A stretch of 64,000 nucleotides of DNA from Diaporthe sp. PMI_573 (taxonomy: Eukaryota; Ascomycota; Sordariomycetes; Diaporthales; Diaporthaceae). The position numbers and the translations under genes were made by a program. This document shows, in pieces, positions 45,864 through 57,570 of the stretch. The DNA lies in assembly GCA_021399435.1 (NCBI GenBank), contig JAJTUP010000032.1, positions 372,001 through 436,000 of the forward strand, in the 5' to 3' direction. Numbering within the stretch: the stretch's first letter is position 1; each line of letters begins with the position of its first letter. The notes under the pieces were generated by a model. The model was not told the DNA's origin and did no database searches. It saw only the letters and a list, made by a program, of their open reading frames with translations.

Positions 45864-46781
45864 TCACCCTTGCGCTGCCCAAACTTTGTTCTTCCTGCGC
45901 CACGATCTGCTTGTCATCTCCACAACATCACATCTGCGAGTATGGACACCCGACATCACACCACAGGGGGCATTACTCGATGCGATCGTCATAGTGTGTA
46001 TATACCGAAGCTTCCCCTTGACCATGCGAAACTCGTGGCTGTCGGGCGCGTTGCTCAAGTGCTGGAAGATGTTGATCACATCGACCGACCCAAACGACTG
46101 ATCGATAACGTAGCGCCTATTGATGTTTGGCGCCTGGTTGTTGTTAGTCGGTATCCCAGGCTTGCAGCTGTCGGTAGGAGATCCGTTGCCGGTGTACGCT
46201 GAGCCCTCAAGCCTGGCACAAGGCGTGCCCCAAGGTACGGCGTCGATGGCGCTTTTGTTGCTCCACATGTCCAGGTAGGCGTCCGCGGCATCTTTGAGGA
46301 CCTTACGGCTGTCTCGCTCGCCGGCCGGTATCATACTCCAGTCCTCCTTCCGAACCCACTCGAGCGTCTTGCTGGCGTTGAAGAGCCAAGACCCCGTCGT
46401 GGAGACGACGGAATCGACCAGATATACGAGCATGTCGTTATCTGGGTCGTGGCGAACTTGAGTACCCACGACGTGAGGGGACGCTCGATTCGTCATGATC
46501 ATCTCCGTATACGAAGCACACTCTATGAGATCCGTGATGGTACGGTTGTGGTCCACGTGTAATGCATTGCGGAGGACGCCGCTTGTGATCTCCATCGTTT
46601 TGTTGTTCTCTAGGTAGGTGAGGTTGTGAGGGTTCGCGCCCTCCAAGTTGCCGAGTGATCCAACATTCTGCGCGTCAACCAGGCCGTGGGCAAACTGTAG
46701 CATTCGTGTCTGGTTACACTCGGCGCCAAACACGACTGTAAAGAGGGTGCTGGCAAGAAGGCATGACGAAAAGAGAATCAT
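45864..46781 (-). CDS. Secreted glycoprotein, DUF8021-like
   Basis: An ATG-initiated frame of 305 codons. A signal peptide (MILFSSCLLASTLFTVVFG) is followed by a region with several Asn-X-Ser/Thr sequons. The C-terminal part contains PWGTPCARLEG, DSCKPGIP, then NRRYVIDQSFGSVDVINIF and HEFRMVKGKLRYIHTMT, a block I associate with a widespread fungal secreted family (DUF8021). It resembles an SnoaL-like fold by pattern, but that is inference. No enzyme function is known to me. The last 30 residues after APCGV are basic and unlike the family, so the true protein may end near there through an intron or the frame may have drifted. It sits right of the cluster, and I see no functional link. Confidence 0.65.
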   Translation of the reverse strand: MILFSSCLLASTLFTVVFGAECNQTRMLQFAHGLVDAQNVGSLGNLEGANPHNLTYLENNKTMEITSGVLRNALHVDHNRTITDLIECASYTEMIMTNRASPHVVGTQVRHDPDNDMLVYLVDSVVSTTGSWLFNASKTLEWVRKEDWSMIPAGERDSRKVLKDAADAYLDMWSNKSAIDAVPWGTPCARLEGSAYTGNGSPTDSCKPGIPTNNNQAPNINRRYVIDQSFGSVDVINIFQHLSNAPDSHEFRMVKGKLRYIHTMTIASSNAPCGVMSGVHTRRCDVVEMTSRSWRRKNKVWAAQG

Positions 46782-48829
46782 CGTGTCTGGCGGTTGTACG
46801 TTTAGGACTAGACTGGCAATTTCTGGTGCGGATTCCTGGCGTCCAGGTTATTCTTCCCATGGGGAAGACAAGACTCTTTTATCATCAAGCCTTCAACTCA
46901 CAAGTCGAATAGCAGTTCAAGTACCGTGCCGCCAATATCCAAGCAAGACACATTCCGGCAAAATGCAGATCCTTGAACAAGCTTGGGGAATCCCAACAAA
47001 TCAGATCCTAGAAGTCTTTCGGCAACAGGCTGAACGGGCGAGCAATCTAGAGTTAAATGGCCTAATGGGACCACGACAGATATTATGATGCATTTATACT
47101 CCCATCCTCGGCGGCAGTTCACTTTCAATCATTTGAGACATGCAAGGCAATCAGAAGTCGTCCCGAACAGAACAGCCCATGATAGAAGACTGCATTTCGT
47201 CTCGTCCGGATAAAGAAGATGTGCCGACTTAACAAGCTCAGCTATTGATGATACAAACTCAAGGGCCGCTCGCGTATATTTCCCAAGCTTCTGTCCTTGT
47301 GTCTCCTTTTTCTTGCCTATCATGTTACTGTTGCTCCCCAGTTGACAGTTCTTTTCTCCTCTTTACGACTGCATTGACATTCAACCACACCATAGCCAAT
47401 GCAAATAGCTCCAAGGCGCCCAAAGCTGTAGTATCTGAGTGAAAGTGTGAGGTCAGTTACAAAAGCGGCCCCCAGCCCAAATGGGGGAGTGGTTACGCAG
47501 ACCTGCATGATGTAATAGTGTCAAAAGTGGGAGAGTGGTGGGCACTCTCCGTTTTGCAAATAATATGAGCCAACCAAGGTAGCACAAAGTTTGAAGGGGC
47601 AACAACACAGCCTTACTATTTATAGTTTTCTAAGACATGTGTATGGAGATGGTAGGACATTCTCTGTCTTACAGATAATATTAGCCAACCAAGGTAGCAA
47701 GCTTGAAGGTGCAACGGCGCAGCCTCACTGGTTGCAGCTGTCTGAGACATGTGCATGGAGGTGGCAGCATCCAGTAACATGATAGCAAGTGAACCAGGCT
47801 CTTATGCATTTCCTTTGCAGTGACCTTCCTTTGACCACATGTGCAGTCTGAGAGTCCCTAATTACCGCCCCCATAACGAGAACTACAGCCTTATATTGCG
47901 TCGTGAACGAGGCAGTGCAGCCTAACGCAATCTTGAGGGACCCCATAGGCAATGGGGCCGCAGCAGGGGTGGCACACATGTGAGCTATCTGAAAAACAAG
48001 AATTCTTGTCACATCTGTCCATCCTTCATATTCTGAAACACGCGCTCCAAAGAACTTGCTGCCTAGCATTGCCTCATTTTGGCATATGACCTTCATTGTT
48101 CTACAGCAGCTGGCTGATCTACATTCAGCGATGCACTCAACGTAACATCGCATCCATTGGTGACAGTCCGAGCCTTACAAGAACCACCACTGGCAGGGCT
48201 GCCAGTAAGTCACGGTGGTATGTTTGAACTGGGAGACGGCAGCTCTGGATACTGCGTTATTTGTCCCAGCCGCTGCTTCGCATTAGGACTGAGCGAGAGT
48301 TTTCTTGGCCAACCGGTAACCTGTGCTCGTCGATTCAGCCACTACATGTTCGAGTTGCGCCTGCTTCCTGTGCTACACTCGGCATGTTGGGGGGGGGCCT
48401 ACCCAGTGGCCCCCACAGATGAAGCTCAAGAACAGGCTGCATGTACTCTTGAGCCGTTGATATTTTTTTAATGTTGACGTCAGTCGCAAGGCGTACACAT
48501 CCGCACATGTAGTTGTGGCTGAGCTCACGACGGCTAGAGTCTTGTGTACTTAGGTACTGCTTGTCAGACGGTGCAAATATGCAAGATATCGCGTACATGT
48601 GGGATTTCCTTAGAGAAGTTGATTGAACTTTGAATACACATAAAGCCTTGTGGTCCATCACCACCAGTGAACCTGGCGAGAATAAGAATCCCATCCTCCC
48701 CCTGCTGAGCTTGTGTGGAGGCTTCAACATCATTTTTCTCAACCCAGCTGCTTGCTACTATTTACAACCTTGAAGACACATCGAAGAAAGCATCTCTACT
48801 CTCAACCTAATTTCAAGGCATCGTACACA
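46782..48829. other. 2-kb gap with a diverged tandem duplication
   Basis: No supported gene. It contains the diverged duplication at 47542-47766 (listed separately) and a G-run at about 48390-48397. Frames such as 47725-48153 and 48335-48742 (minus) lack protein features. Confidence 0.45.
47542..47766. repeat. Diverged tandem duplication, about 110-115 bp units
   Basis: Unit one is about 47542-47656 and unit two about 47657-47766. Both contain AGCCAACCAAGGTAGCA, then a GAAGG..GCAAC block, then GACATGTG.ATGGAG.TGG. Over the last 57 aligned bases I count 14 differences, 12 of them transitions, and in those 12 unit one always carries A or T. The first part of the units shows transitions in both directions. 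This fits repeat-induced point mutation, though the sample is small. Confidence 0.6.
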
Positions 48830-51800
48830 ATGGACGAACATCGTATGTCAACGGAGCTCCCCAACAAATTTTCACTCTGCCTACCTGGGAACCTGCTAGG
48901 CAGTTAGATACTAACGGGCCGTGCTCAGTCACATCACCACATCACATACCTCGCCGTCCGGTCTCTCACTCGATGCAGGGCCCAGCACTTTTACCCAAAA
49001 GCAATGAAATGCCAGTCACTAGTTCCACGGAGTCTGATAACCAGCAGTCAGCGCCGTCGAGCGACCCGGAAGGCCCTGATGTTCCAGATACCGAGCCCGT
49101 CATACAGCTCGCAGTTTCCCATGGCTGGCGCCCAGAATACCTACGTCGCAGAGTACTCATCATTTTCAATGCTTGCTTCATCACCATGATGATCGCAGTC
49201 GAGGTCTTTTACATTTTGTCGTGGAAACGCAAGGGGCTTGTATGGGTTGAGAACCTGTCACTCTCGTATTTGTGGACTTTCGGCCCAACAGCCGGTGTGT
49301 TACGAAGTCTCCTTGCTCTTCCTTTCCCCCTTTCGTTTGCTCCTCTGTCCTCTCTGATGTAGAAGACTTTTCCAAACGAGGCTAATACTGCGGAAGTTTT
49401 GACACTTCTCCTGATTTTCTGGATGCGTTTCGAATACCAGGCGTGCCGATATACCCCCTGGACTATCCTCGGACAATCGCTGTTGAACTCAAAGGAGTCA
49501 ACGAGGGACAGAACTTCGCAGGCAATGTGGCTAGACTACCCTAATACCTGGTTACCAAAGGCATTCATCACAGCCATTCAAAATCGTGACTGGCACGTCT
49601 GCATCGCGATGGCAACCTCACTGCTACTGCGAATCCAGATCATCCTGGCAGCAGGTCTTCTGTATCCCGGCCAAACCAGCCGCCCCGAACAGGTTTCTGT
49701 TCTTGTGAAGGACGAGTTCCGGGAGGGAGACGAACTTGTATTCTCATTCAACACTGAGATGGCCACATTCATGATGCAGGGCATAGTCGCCTTCAACATG
49801 TCATATCCAGCCGGGTCCTCCCCGGGCTTTGCTTTCCAGACAGTCGACGGCCCTGCCGATCTCACTTCTTCCGAGACTCTGCGGAGCACTTTACGAGGCT
49901 TCACGAGCCCTCTGGATTGTGAACACGTTCACTCGTCCTTTGAGTGGATAGGTGGTACTTCGCGAGGATCATTCAACGTTTCCTCTGATACATTCGGAAG
50001 CATCTCATGGAACATCACGCAGTTTAACGGACCTGGGTATTACTGGATTTCCCAATACGTCAGCGCCCCGGCCTCACGAGGGACCGTGTCCAATGACTCG
50101 GTCGCAGGCGTGGCAATCCTTCATTTTGTGGAGGACGAAGAGGAAGAAGAAGGCGCACTCCAGCTGGTAGACTCATCCGCCGTGATGTGTCAGGCCGTGC
50201 CCATCTTTGGGGACTTCAGCGTGACGCAGACCGGACTTGATGATAACAAGCCTGCAGCTGTAGTTATGATTGAGAATGGGAACCAGCGAAGGCCCATTTT
50301 TGATGCCACGGGCCTCCTTCCCTGGGTCTGGGCGCTCGGCATGTATCGGTGGATCGACTTTCCGATGACGATCACGTCTGAGGACTACGCTTCTGACCCT
50401 GATATGGATGAACAGTTTATGCTGGGCCTCTTGTCGTGGACCACAGGCGGCGGCACCAGTGATGGACCGCCGCCAATCTCAGAGCTCATGCATCCTGCTG
50501 GGCTGGAGCGAATGATGAGGCTCTCGCTCGAGAGGACGATTCCGTTCATGGCTCACAACTTGCTACGGACATCTGTGTCTCGGCAGGCCCTGTAAGTCTG
50601 TCCTGCAGAAAAGCCCCCAAACACTTTCTTAGGTACAACTACTAACAAATGTGCCTGCCTGCCTGGCTGAACTTGAAGTGGCCAGGTAGATAGGCAAGCC
50701 CCTCGGTTGTTTGTCCGAGGTCCCACAGCTCATATCATGACGGCGCTGTTCGCTCTTACGACGGCAATGACTCTACCACTCCTGCCGAAGATGGCACCAA
50801 GGAAGGGTGTGGTTCCCCGGTCCGCGACCTCTCTTTTGGACTCAATGGTGCTATTGTGCAAGAGCACGAAGCTGCTGGACAGTCTGCGGGGCACTGGGCA
50901 CTTTCAGTCCGAATCTGTCCTGGAATGCATAGCTTCGTCCTACCAGGCCACGCTAGTCCATCAGCCACAACACCCTCTCTTTCCGAACTATGTAGTAGAG
51001 CCTTCAACACAGGGCCGTAGGAGCAGTCACAGTCACATTTCGGCGCCGACGGCACCCCGTGGCGATGTCCTGGGAGACGACCGGTCAAAATGGTACGACC
51101 CTTGGCCTCTGAAACCATGGTCAAGGGCAGCAGGACTGTTCTTCCCAGCCGCGATTATCGTCACCTTACTTGTCCTCCTGGACTATTCTTCAAAATCCGG
51201 AGGCCTCGCGCAGTACCCGGAACAGGACTCGGAAAGCAGGCATTACCTATGGACCTCCCTTCCGACCTCGATCTTCACCTTGCTGTCCCTCTTCCTTGGC
51301 TCTTTCGACTCCGAAATACGCAGCTTGTCGTCGTTTGCAACACTCAACCGCCCTTCTGCCGCCGCCAACTTTGACGCGCTGAGAGTGTCGTATACCGACG
51401 AGCTTGGTATACGAACAATTCTGAGGGCCCTGCAGCACAGGGACGGTGTGGTGGCCGCTTCCAAGGCCGTTGCGATTGCGGCGGTGTTCCTCACCAACTT
51501 TGGAGCAAGTCTTTTCCGCGAGGAGCCCGTTGAATATTCAGTGGCCAGGAAGGTCCAGCAAGAGACGTGGGTCACGACAGGCGAGTGTAAGGATTCCTCC
51601 GATAACTGGTACTCTCCGTACCTGGCCGGCGAGCTAGTTGTGAACGCCAACTTATCCTTCCCTCCGGGAACGTACATGGATATGCTGTTGCCAGACTTCA
51701 CGCTGTTAGAAGAGACCTATGATGACACAACTGAAGGTGACTCTCGTTGGTCATCATTAGCGGATGCGAATAGCCCGGTCCGAGTCACCATCCCGGCCGT

Positions 51801-52983
51801 CCGACCGAAGCTTGATTGCTCTTTAACCACGGTGGCTAACAACCAGTCAGGCGACCAAATTGGCATTGAGCTCTTTGGCGTGTCTCTGATTTGCACGTCG
51901 GAATGTGCTAGCGGCAACCGAGCCTTTGGGAAGGTCATACTCAGCAGCTGTTATGAAGCAAATGTTGACTCCATGGACAGCGGCGACTGGATGGAGAGGC
52001 TGCCGGTATCTTCGCTGTACACGAACTACATATGGAGTGCATGCCCCGAGAACCACGATACACAGAGTATACCACACGCAAAATTGCTTTCATGCCACGA
52101 AAGCTTTGAAGAGGTAGATGCATACACAACATGGCTCGGCTCCGGCCTTGACAGCCTCGACAATGCTTACCCCCCACGGCCCGACGACTCCTCGGCACGG
52201 CCTTACGAGACTCCGGGCTGGAGCGATGCTGGCATCGGTATTAGTTGCGGCCTCAACATGTACAACGAGTTAGGCGACCTGAGATCCAGTGTCTCGATGG
52301 ACTTCAGCCTTGACGGCTTCTTCCGGACTCTCAGCCAGTCACAGCTCGACTTCGCAATACCAGAGGCATACCTTGCGGCGACAGAGGCAGACAAGGATGA
52401 ACAGGTCGCGTCCGCCATCAGGCGTCTGCATGGCATCCTCCGCGTCCAAAGTGTGCAGAACGCGGCGTACTCGCGGCTGCATTACAATCAACAGTCAGCG
52501 GATCCGCCTTACCGGAGGACACGGCCTGGCCCCGTCACTGCGGAGGTGGCGTACTCCGGCCGTCGGCTCGTACAGGACGAAGCGACCACGTATACCGTTG
52601 TTGGGCTGTTGGGTCTGATCCTGGCGCTCAACGTCGCTACGATTGCGCTTTCGTCTGAAGGGGGAGGAGGAGGAGGGAGGCCAAGGTATCGGCGCGCGGT
52701 GCCGCAGTCGCCTGGCACAATTGCCGCGCTTGCTTCACTGTTGGCTGACTCGAATATCTTTCGGTACCTGCCGAAACACTCGCAGTGGTTGAGTGAGGAG
52801 AGGATAGCCCAGGAACTTCGTGGGCAACAATTCAGTATGGGTTGGTTTGATGTGAATCCGTACGATCCGCAACCGCAAGACCAGGAATGGAGTAAGGGCA
52901 GGAAACGCTTTACAATACGGCTCTTGGAAAGCACAGAGAAGCCTAGAAGGGAAAGTAGAGGTGACTCTGAATCTTCAGATTAG
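48830..52983 (+). CDS. Large multi-pass membrane protein, DUF3433-like
   Basis: Four exons fit: 48830-48842, 48929-49296, 49363-50591 and 50694-52983 (introns 86, 66 and 102 bp), giving 1,299 residues in one frame. The 13-bp first exon is supported by its ATG, a GTATGT donor and a CTAAC branch site. The third donor (GTAAGT) is strong; the second (GTGTTA) is weak and its exact site is uncertain. The protein has two similar halves. Each has a Trp-Arg-Pro or Trp-Ser-Arg segment leading into membrane helices (GWRPEYLRRR near the N-terminus; WPLKPWSRAAG in the second half) followed by a large extracytosolic region with N-glycosylation sequons. A last helix near the C-terminus is followed by a glycine run and a basic tail. 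This matches the fungal DUF3433 family, whose function is unknown. Confidence 0.8.
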
Positions 52984-53804
52984 AGGACTTTAAAGGGGGG
53001 TTGGAAAGATCACGCGCGCCGTGGTAAGTGCAACATCCCGGCGGGATTATTCATGCCATATATCAATCTAGTCCATTTTCCCGCGTTCCTAGTCAACGCT
53101 GGAAAATCAGCCAATAACACATGTAAGCGTCGTAGAAGTCATTCACATTACCATTTCCGCTCTCGTTTTCATCAAAATATCTCCTCCCTCGACCTCCCTC
53201 CTCCAAGCCCTCTAATGCAGGGTCGACCACCATGACATAAGTAGCAGCATTCTGCCCTCGGCTGTCAAGCGCCTCAAATAGCAGACCTCCTCGTCTTCTG
53301 GATATCCGCCCAGGACCTCGATCGCACTCAAGTGTCACACGACGTCAAGGGTGACTCACGCTTTGCAAATCTACAGCCTGGAAGCACCTTTTTCTGACGG
53401 CAGACCGTAGAGCTATAGCTCGACCTACCGTGGCGGAACTGGCACACTTCAGCTGTATAACCATCATCTCACAATACCTATGAGCCCAGGAGGCCGGCCT
53501 GGGTGCTGCATAACGCAGATTAATTCTTACGCCCAAGATGAAGTGCACCTCATCCTCAGTCTCGCCCTCTGAATTCTACTTTTCACCCCAACAAACGGAG
53601 CGCCAACACCTCCAAGCTCTCCAAGCTGGCCATATTGCGTGCTGCCCTTACACAAAACACGGGATGCTACAAGCAAAAGCCGGATGTCGAGCTAGACAAA
53701 TTTGATACAACGCTGGGTATTTTATAAGATTTACCTCGGAGACTTCTTCACGCCTCACCCAAGTCGGCCGCTTGGATAATGAGAACCCAGCTCTTCGAAG
53801 TCAG
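52984..53804. other. Intergenic stretch
   Basis: No gene supported. The flanking genes converge here, so it should hold both 3' ends. Short frames on both strands lack features. Confidence 0.5.
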
Positions 53805-55310
53805 TCAATCAAATAATAGCTCTGCCAGTCGCCGTCTCACTTCAGCGGGGTCCCATTCCACCAAGATGCGGTCCCGAGACTCGTCCATCTTCCGCTTCAC
53901 AAACGGCTCCATGATCTGCTGTTCCTCCTGGCTTAGGAGATGGAGCCTCATCTTCCACAAGTCCTTGTCTAAGACCTCTGGGTCCCGCCAACCGAAAAAG
54001 CGCTCGTCCAAGAACGTCCAGAATACAGCATCAAATGCCCAGCTCTTCCTCGCCGCGTAATTGAGCCAGAAGCGACCGGTCTCCCAACTCTCCTTCATGT
54101 GTGCTAAGAGGGGCAGCCCATCAAGAAAGGCTGCCCCATCTTCCTGATCCTCCACGGCCTTCAACCAAATCTCCAACTGCGGCTCATAGGCCTTACTCCA
54201 TTCCTCGACCCCACCCGGTTTCCACATTTCTGGCGTTTCGAAGAGCAGCCACCAAGGTGGATCGAGCACAAACTGCGCTGGTGCTGCGTAAGTGAACTCC
54301 CAGTCAATCATAGCAGCCAGCTTAACGTCCTCTGCGCCGTCCAGGAGGGCATTGGTCGGCCGGAAGTCGTCGCACCAGAGGCGGAAGGAATCCGAGCTGT
54401 TAGGAGCTGGAAATCTCGGACGCGTAGCTGCTTTGGCGGAGGCAGACCAGCTGTCTTGCGCAAATCCGAATGTCGACAGATGGCCCTGTTTGGCCAGCCT
54501 GAGAAACAGTTGGCGAGATACGTATTTGTTCCGACAGTCGTCCTCGTCCGAGACAAGATCGTTGTGTTGAAATATAAGCTGTGCTAGGTGCATAGTGGCC
54601 AATTGCACATACCACTCATCAGCTGTGGCAAAGGTGGTGTCTTTAGCAGGAAAGATGGCTGCTGGAATATTACCAAGCTGCGTCATGCTGCTCATATTAA
54701 AGGTGAGAGGTCTGCCAGCAACCTGAAAGGAGCCGTCAGCCTTGAGCAGAGACCCGATGCGAGAGAATGTAGGCTTAGCGAGTTCTAGGAGACACCATGC
54801 CATAATGCCCCACACACTTCTCAGCTTGCTCTCAGGGAGCTTCAGGTTTAAGGCCGGAGTCAGGGCGGGGTCCTGATCAGGAACACAAAGAGGTTGTGTC
54901 AAATTGCCTCGGTTCTCAATACGGCAGAGCATGAGGAAAAGCCCAATGCTCGAGTCTGAGCCGTAATGGAGCACCTGGGCAACGGGAATGCGGGTGTTGA
55001 CCCTCACGTATTCCGTCGCTGCAGCCTCATAGAGCACCTTCTCGTCGGGGAACTGCGCTGCTGCTGGCCAGGGCACCCGCACCATGACGTCGGATGACGA
55101 GTCCTCTTCTTCGAAACGCATTCTATAGTGAATATTCAAGCCTCCTGTGATGATGCTCAGAATCTCAGCAGGTTTGCCGCACTTTTCCGTGACAAAGGCT
55201 TCGACTCGGCGACAGAAAGATTCCTTCCGCAATTTCTTCTCGGACTCTTCTTCCGCGGCGTCGCTCTTATCCCAAGCGACATCATCAAAATTTTGCCGGC
55301 CCTTGTACAT
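53805..55310 (-). CDS. Aminoglycoside phosphotransferase (APH)-fold kinase-like protein
   Basis: A single exon of 501 residues beginning at an ATG. After a charged N-terminus, GGLNIHYRMRF and VMVRVPWP match the N-lobe. The catalytic loop is LWCDDFRPTNALLD, with Asp and Asn conserved but the usual His replaced by Trp. The metal-binding motif is MIDWEFTYAAP. The C-terminal region is rich in Trp and Glu. In fungi this family is large and rarely acts on aminoglycosides; substrates are mostly unknown, with small-molecule kinase activity expected. Neighbours give no hint of pathway, and antibiotic resistance should not be assumed. The frame is complete. Confidence 0.85.
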   Translation of the reverse strand: MYKGRQNFDDVAWDKSDAAEEESEKKLRKESFCRRVEAFVTEKCGKPAEILSIITGGLNIHYRMRFEEEDSSSDVMVRVPWPAAAQFPDEKVLYEAAATEYVRVNTRIPVAQVLHYGSDSSIGLFLMLCRIENRGNLTQPLCVPDQDPALTPALNLKLPESKLRSVWGIMAWCLLELAKPTFSRIGSLLKADGSFQVAGRPLTFNMSSMTQLGNIPAAIFPAKDTTFATADEWYVQLATMHLAQLIFQHNDLVSDEDDCRNKYVSRQLFLRLAKQGHLSTFGFAQDSWSASAKAATRPRFPAPNSSDSFRLWCDDFRPTNALLDGAEDVKLAAMIDWEFTYAAPAQFVLDPPWWLLFETPEMWKPGGVEEWSKAYEPQLEIWLKAVEDQEDGAAFLDGLPLLAHMKESWETGRFWLNYAARKSWAFDAVFWTFLDERFFGWRDPEVLDKDLWKMRLHLLSQEEQQIMEPFVKRKMDESRDRILVEWDPAEVRRRLAELLFD

Positions 55311-55580
55311 TCTGAACAGGGCTTGTATTTCACAGTCTGTCGGAGGCTGAGTGTATCAATTTACCCTCGGTTGCTTTGAACGAGGCAAGATACCAGTACA
55401 GGGACAAGGTTCGCTCGTTGCAAAGAAGATCGATTTGAAGTGGAGGTTAAAGCGAGGTCTGGGCATGAATAAGTATGTGCTGAACTCATAAACGGCGGGG
55501 CCGACTTGGTCTCGGACGGCCGATTGCCCCTGCCTCGTCAGGCCCTCTGACGGAAGAGGGGTATACCCCAAATAGGTTTA

Positions 55581-55630
55581 GTATACTGCTTAAGAAGCAT
55601 ACGTACACGGATGAAAAACGAAACCACTTA
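55581..55630 (+). repeat. Direct repeat, copy A
   Basis: About 50 bp (CTGCTTAAGAAGCATACGTA and onward) recur at 56695-56743 with a few differences. Copy A is followed, after about 219 bp, by CTATCATGAACAG (55847-55859). In copy B that same sequence follows directly. Confidence 0.7.
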
Positions 55631-55915
55631 GTAACAAAAAGAATGGGATTGTGGTGTCACTGGTCTGGGGCCCGGGTGGAGACTGGTCATAAAATATGAG
55701 GGATCCCTGGGGGCTTGGTCGTGACCGGTCAGCTTGGAAGGAGACGAGACTATCAATGCAGCCGGGAGCGGGAGACCACATAACGCGTGAGTAGTAACGG
55801 TCCGAGCTGGCTGAAAATAAGACTGGTAACTTATCTAAGCTGAAGTCTATCATGAACAGGCTTCGGCCACACTGTGTTTTTTTATCAACTGTTTATTGGT
55901 CTGTCTGCTGTCTGC

Positions 55916-56257
55916 TCAGCCTTCCGACTGCTCTTCAGCCCTAAGCTCGTGTACAAGGTCAATAATGGCTTTGTATGTCTGCTCATAGTCCTCCTTTGAC
56001 GGCACCTCAAACTTTCCCCATGGCCTTGTGCCCTTCAATATTCCTTCCATCCATTAAAACACGTCGGATTAATTGTTAACAACAAACCAATATATCCAGA
56101 CTAGGATAAGGCAGGTTTGAGGTTTAAGCCCTGCTATTTGAGCTTTAGATAGGCCATTTCTGCGGGTTTGGCTGTAAATGAGTTCTTTTTTGTTTTCTGC
56201 TAGCTTAGCAGTAGCTTTGTAGAAGTCTGTTGGATATTGGTTAAATCCTTTAACCAT
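55916..56257 (-). pseudogene. Decayed AT-rich coding remnant
   Basis: Two frames, 56257-56069 and 56050-55916, lie in the same phase and are separated by two or more stop codons (TAA). Their translations (for example GFNQYPTDFYKATAKLAENK, then EGILKGTRPWGKFEVPSK) look like protein rather than noise, but I cannot name a family. The base composition is richer in A and T than the flanks, consistent with an old element or gene degraded by point mutation. It lies between the two direct repeats. Confidence 0.35.
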
Positions 56258-56694
56258 TTTGACTTCTACTGAAGTTAGCAGCTGTGTGCTTGGATGTGGG
56301 CTATGGTGTTACTCTGCAGGCTTACTTGGCGAGGGTTTTCTTGGGATCTTGTGTGAGTGTGTGTCGATGTGGATGTTAAGGGAAAGAGGTATCGACTGGG
56401 ACTGCAGCTATGGGATTGTTATATTTTATATAGGGACCGCGTTAAGACGATTTGGTCTTCGCCGTATGACTGATTGCCCTACTTCTTGGGCTACTTGTGT
56501 CAACGGTCTATGGCGCCGCCAGAAGCAGTTCTTACTAGCCTTGTCTGTGCGGCTGTTACAAGGCTGTCTATGTTTTCTGGGCCACGTGCTACAGATAATT
56601 GTATTCTAAACCTACTGTTATCGGCATTGTTTTTTTTTAAAAAAAAAAACGCTGGGGTATTTAAGTGTTTACCACTGTATGAAGGGACCGCCTA

Positions 56695-56753
56695 CATACT
56701 GCTTAAGAAGCGTACGTACACGGATTGAAAACGAAACCACCTATCATGAACAG
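56695..56753 (+). repeat. Direct repeat, copy B (compact form)
   Basis: This matches the start of copy A and then runs straight into CTATCATGAACAG (56741-56753), which in copy A is displaced by about 219 bp. One copy therefore has an insertion or the other a deletion. Confidence 0.65.
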
Positions 56754-57570
56754 TCAAGCTCTACGCTACCATCTCGAGGGGTCTGCGGCAGCCACCGAGC
56801 ATCTCAATACTACAGCTCTTGCCCCGGGGGCCGGAAGGGGGCCTGCCCGGGGTTGAAACTCGGATCTAACATTTCAAATATACTGCTAGCCAGTATACAT
56901 CGACGAGGGCGTGGGCACAGTCGAGCTCAAAGCCCGTCTAAATATGGTTGTGGTGAGTTGAACTGGTCGCGGCATTTCTGCCAAGATAATCCAGTTTTAG
57001 AACCAGGGGCATCAGCCTGCGTTGGAGCATCCTAGCAAGGAGGTCCTCTCATTTGGCGTTAATATCGGCAGTGGTTTGTCAAGCAGTGACAGTTTGGGGT
57101 GAATTGATACCCTTGCCCATCTATGTATTTAGTTATCTGAAAAAGAAAATAACACTCAGAAATACTGTGGCTTTTCATGGAAGATATTATAGAAGAGTTC
57201 TGTCCCAGATCTATTCTCCGGTCTTCGACTGTGCCCTGGCTCAGTCGCAACTGGAGGCGTACATAATGCCTGGGAGATCTTGGTTGTGACGCTGGTTGAA
57301 ATAAGTCGATGCGAGATTCGATGATCGAAACGCGTTCAGAGTAGCTGCATCCAGGTACCGGCCACCGCCACTGCAATTCATTTCTTTGTGCAACACATTC
57401 CAGAATTTTCCATTCCCACCTGAGTAAGGTCCTTGTTCGCTGGGACCTGCCCATATTTCAGCTTGCAAAAGCCCTTTGTCACTAGTGCTTCACCTTCCAA
57501 CACTCTACATCGTGTTTCATTTATGCCTAAGAGCTTGCTGTCTTAAGTTGCAGACAAACACCAATAAATC

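Larger units (their letters stand above)
55311..57570. other. 2.3-kb repeat-bearing intergenic region
   Basis: This region holds a pair of direct repeats (55581-55630 and 56695-56743), an AT-rich decayed frame (55916-56257, minus) and a T-run followed by an A-run at about 56632-56650. From about 57000 to 57570 it is the upstream region of the next gene. I see no intact gene. Confidence 0.5.

Noticed and set aside
53805..55310. Calling the APH-fold protein an aminoglycoside resistance gene
   Set aside because: Fungal members of this fold are numerous and mostly of unknown substrate; the usual catalytic His is replaced by Trp, and nothing nearby suggests resistance.
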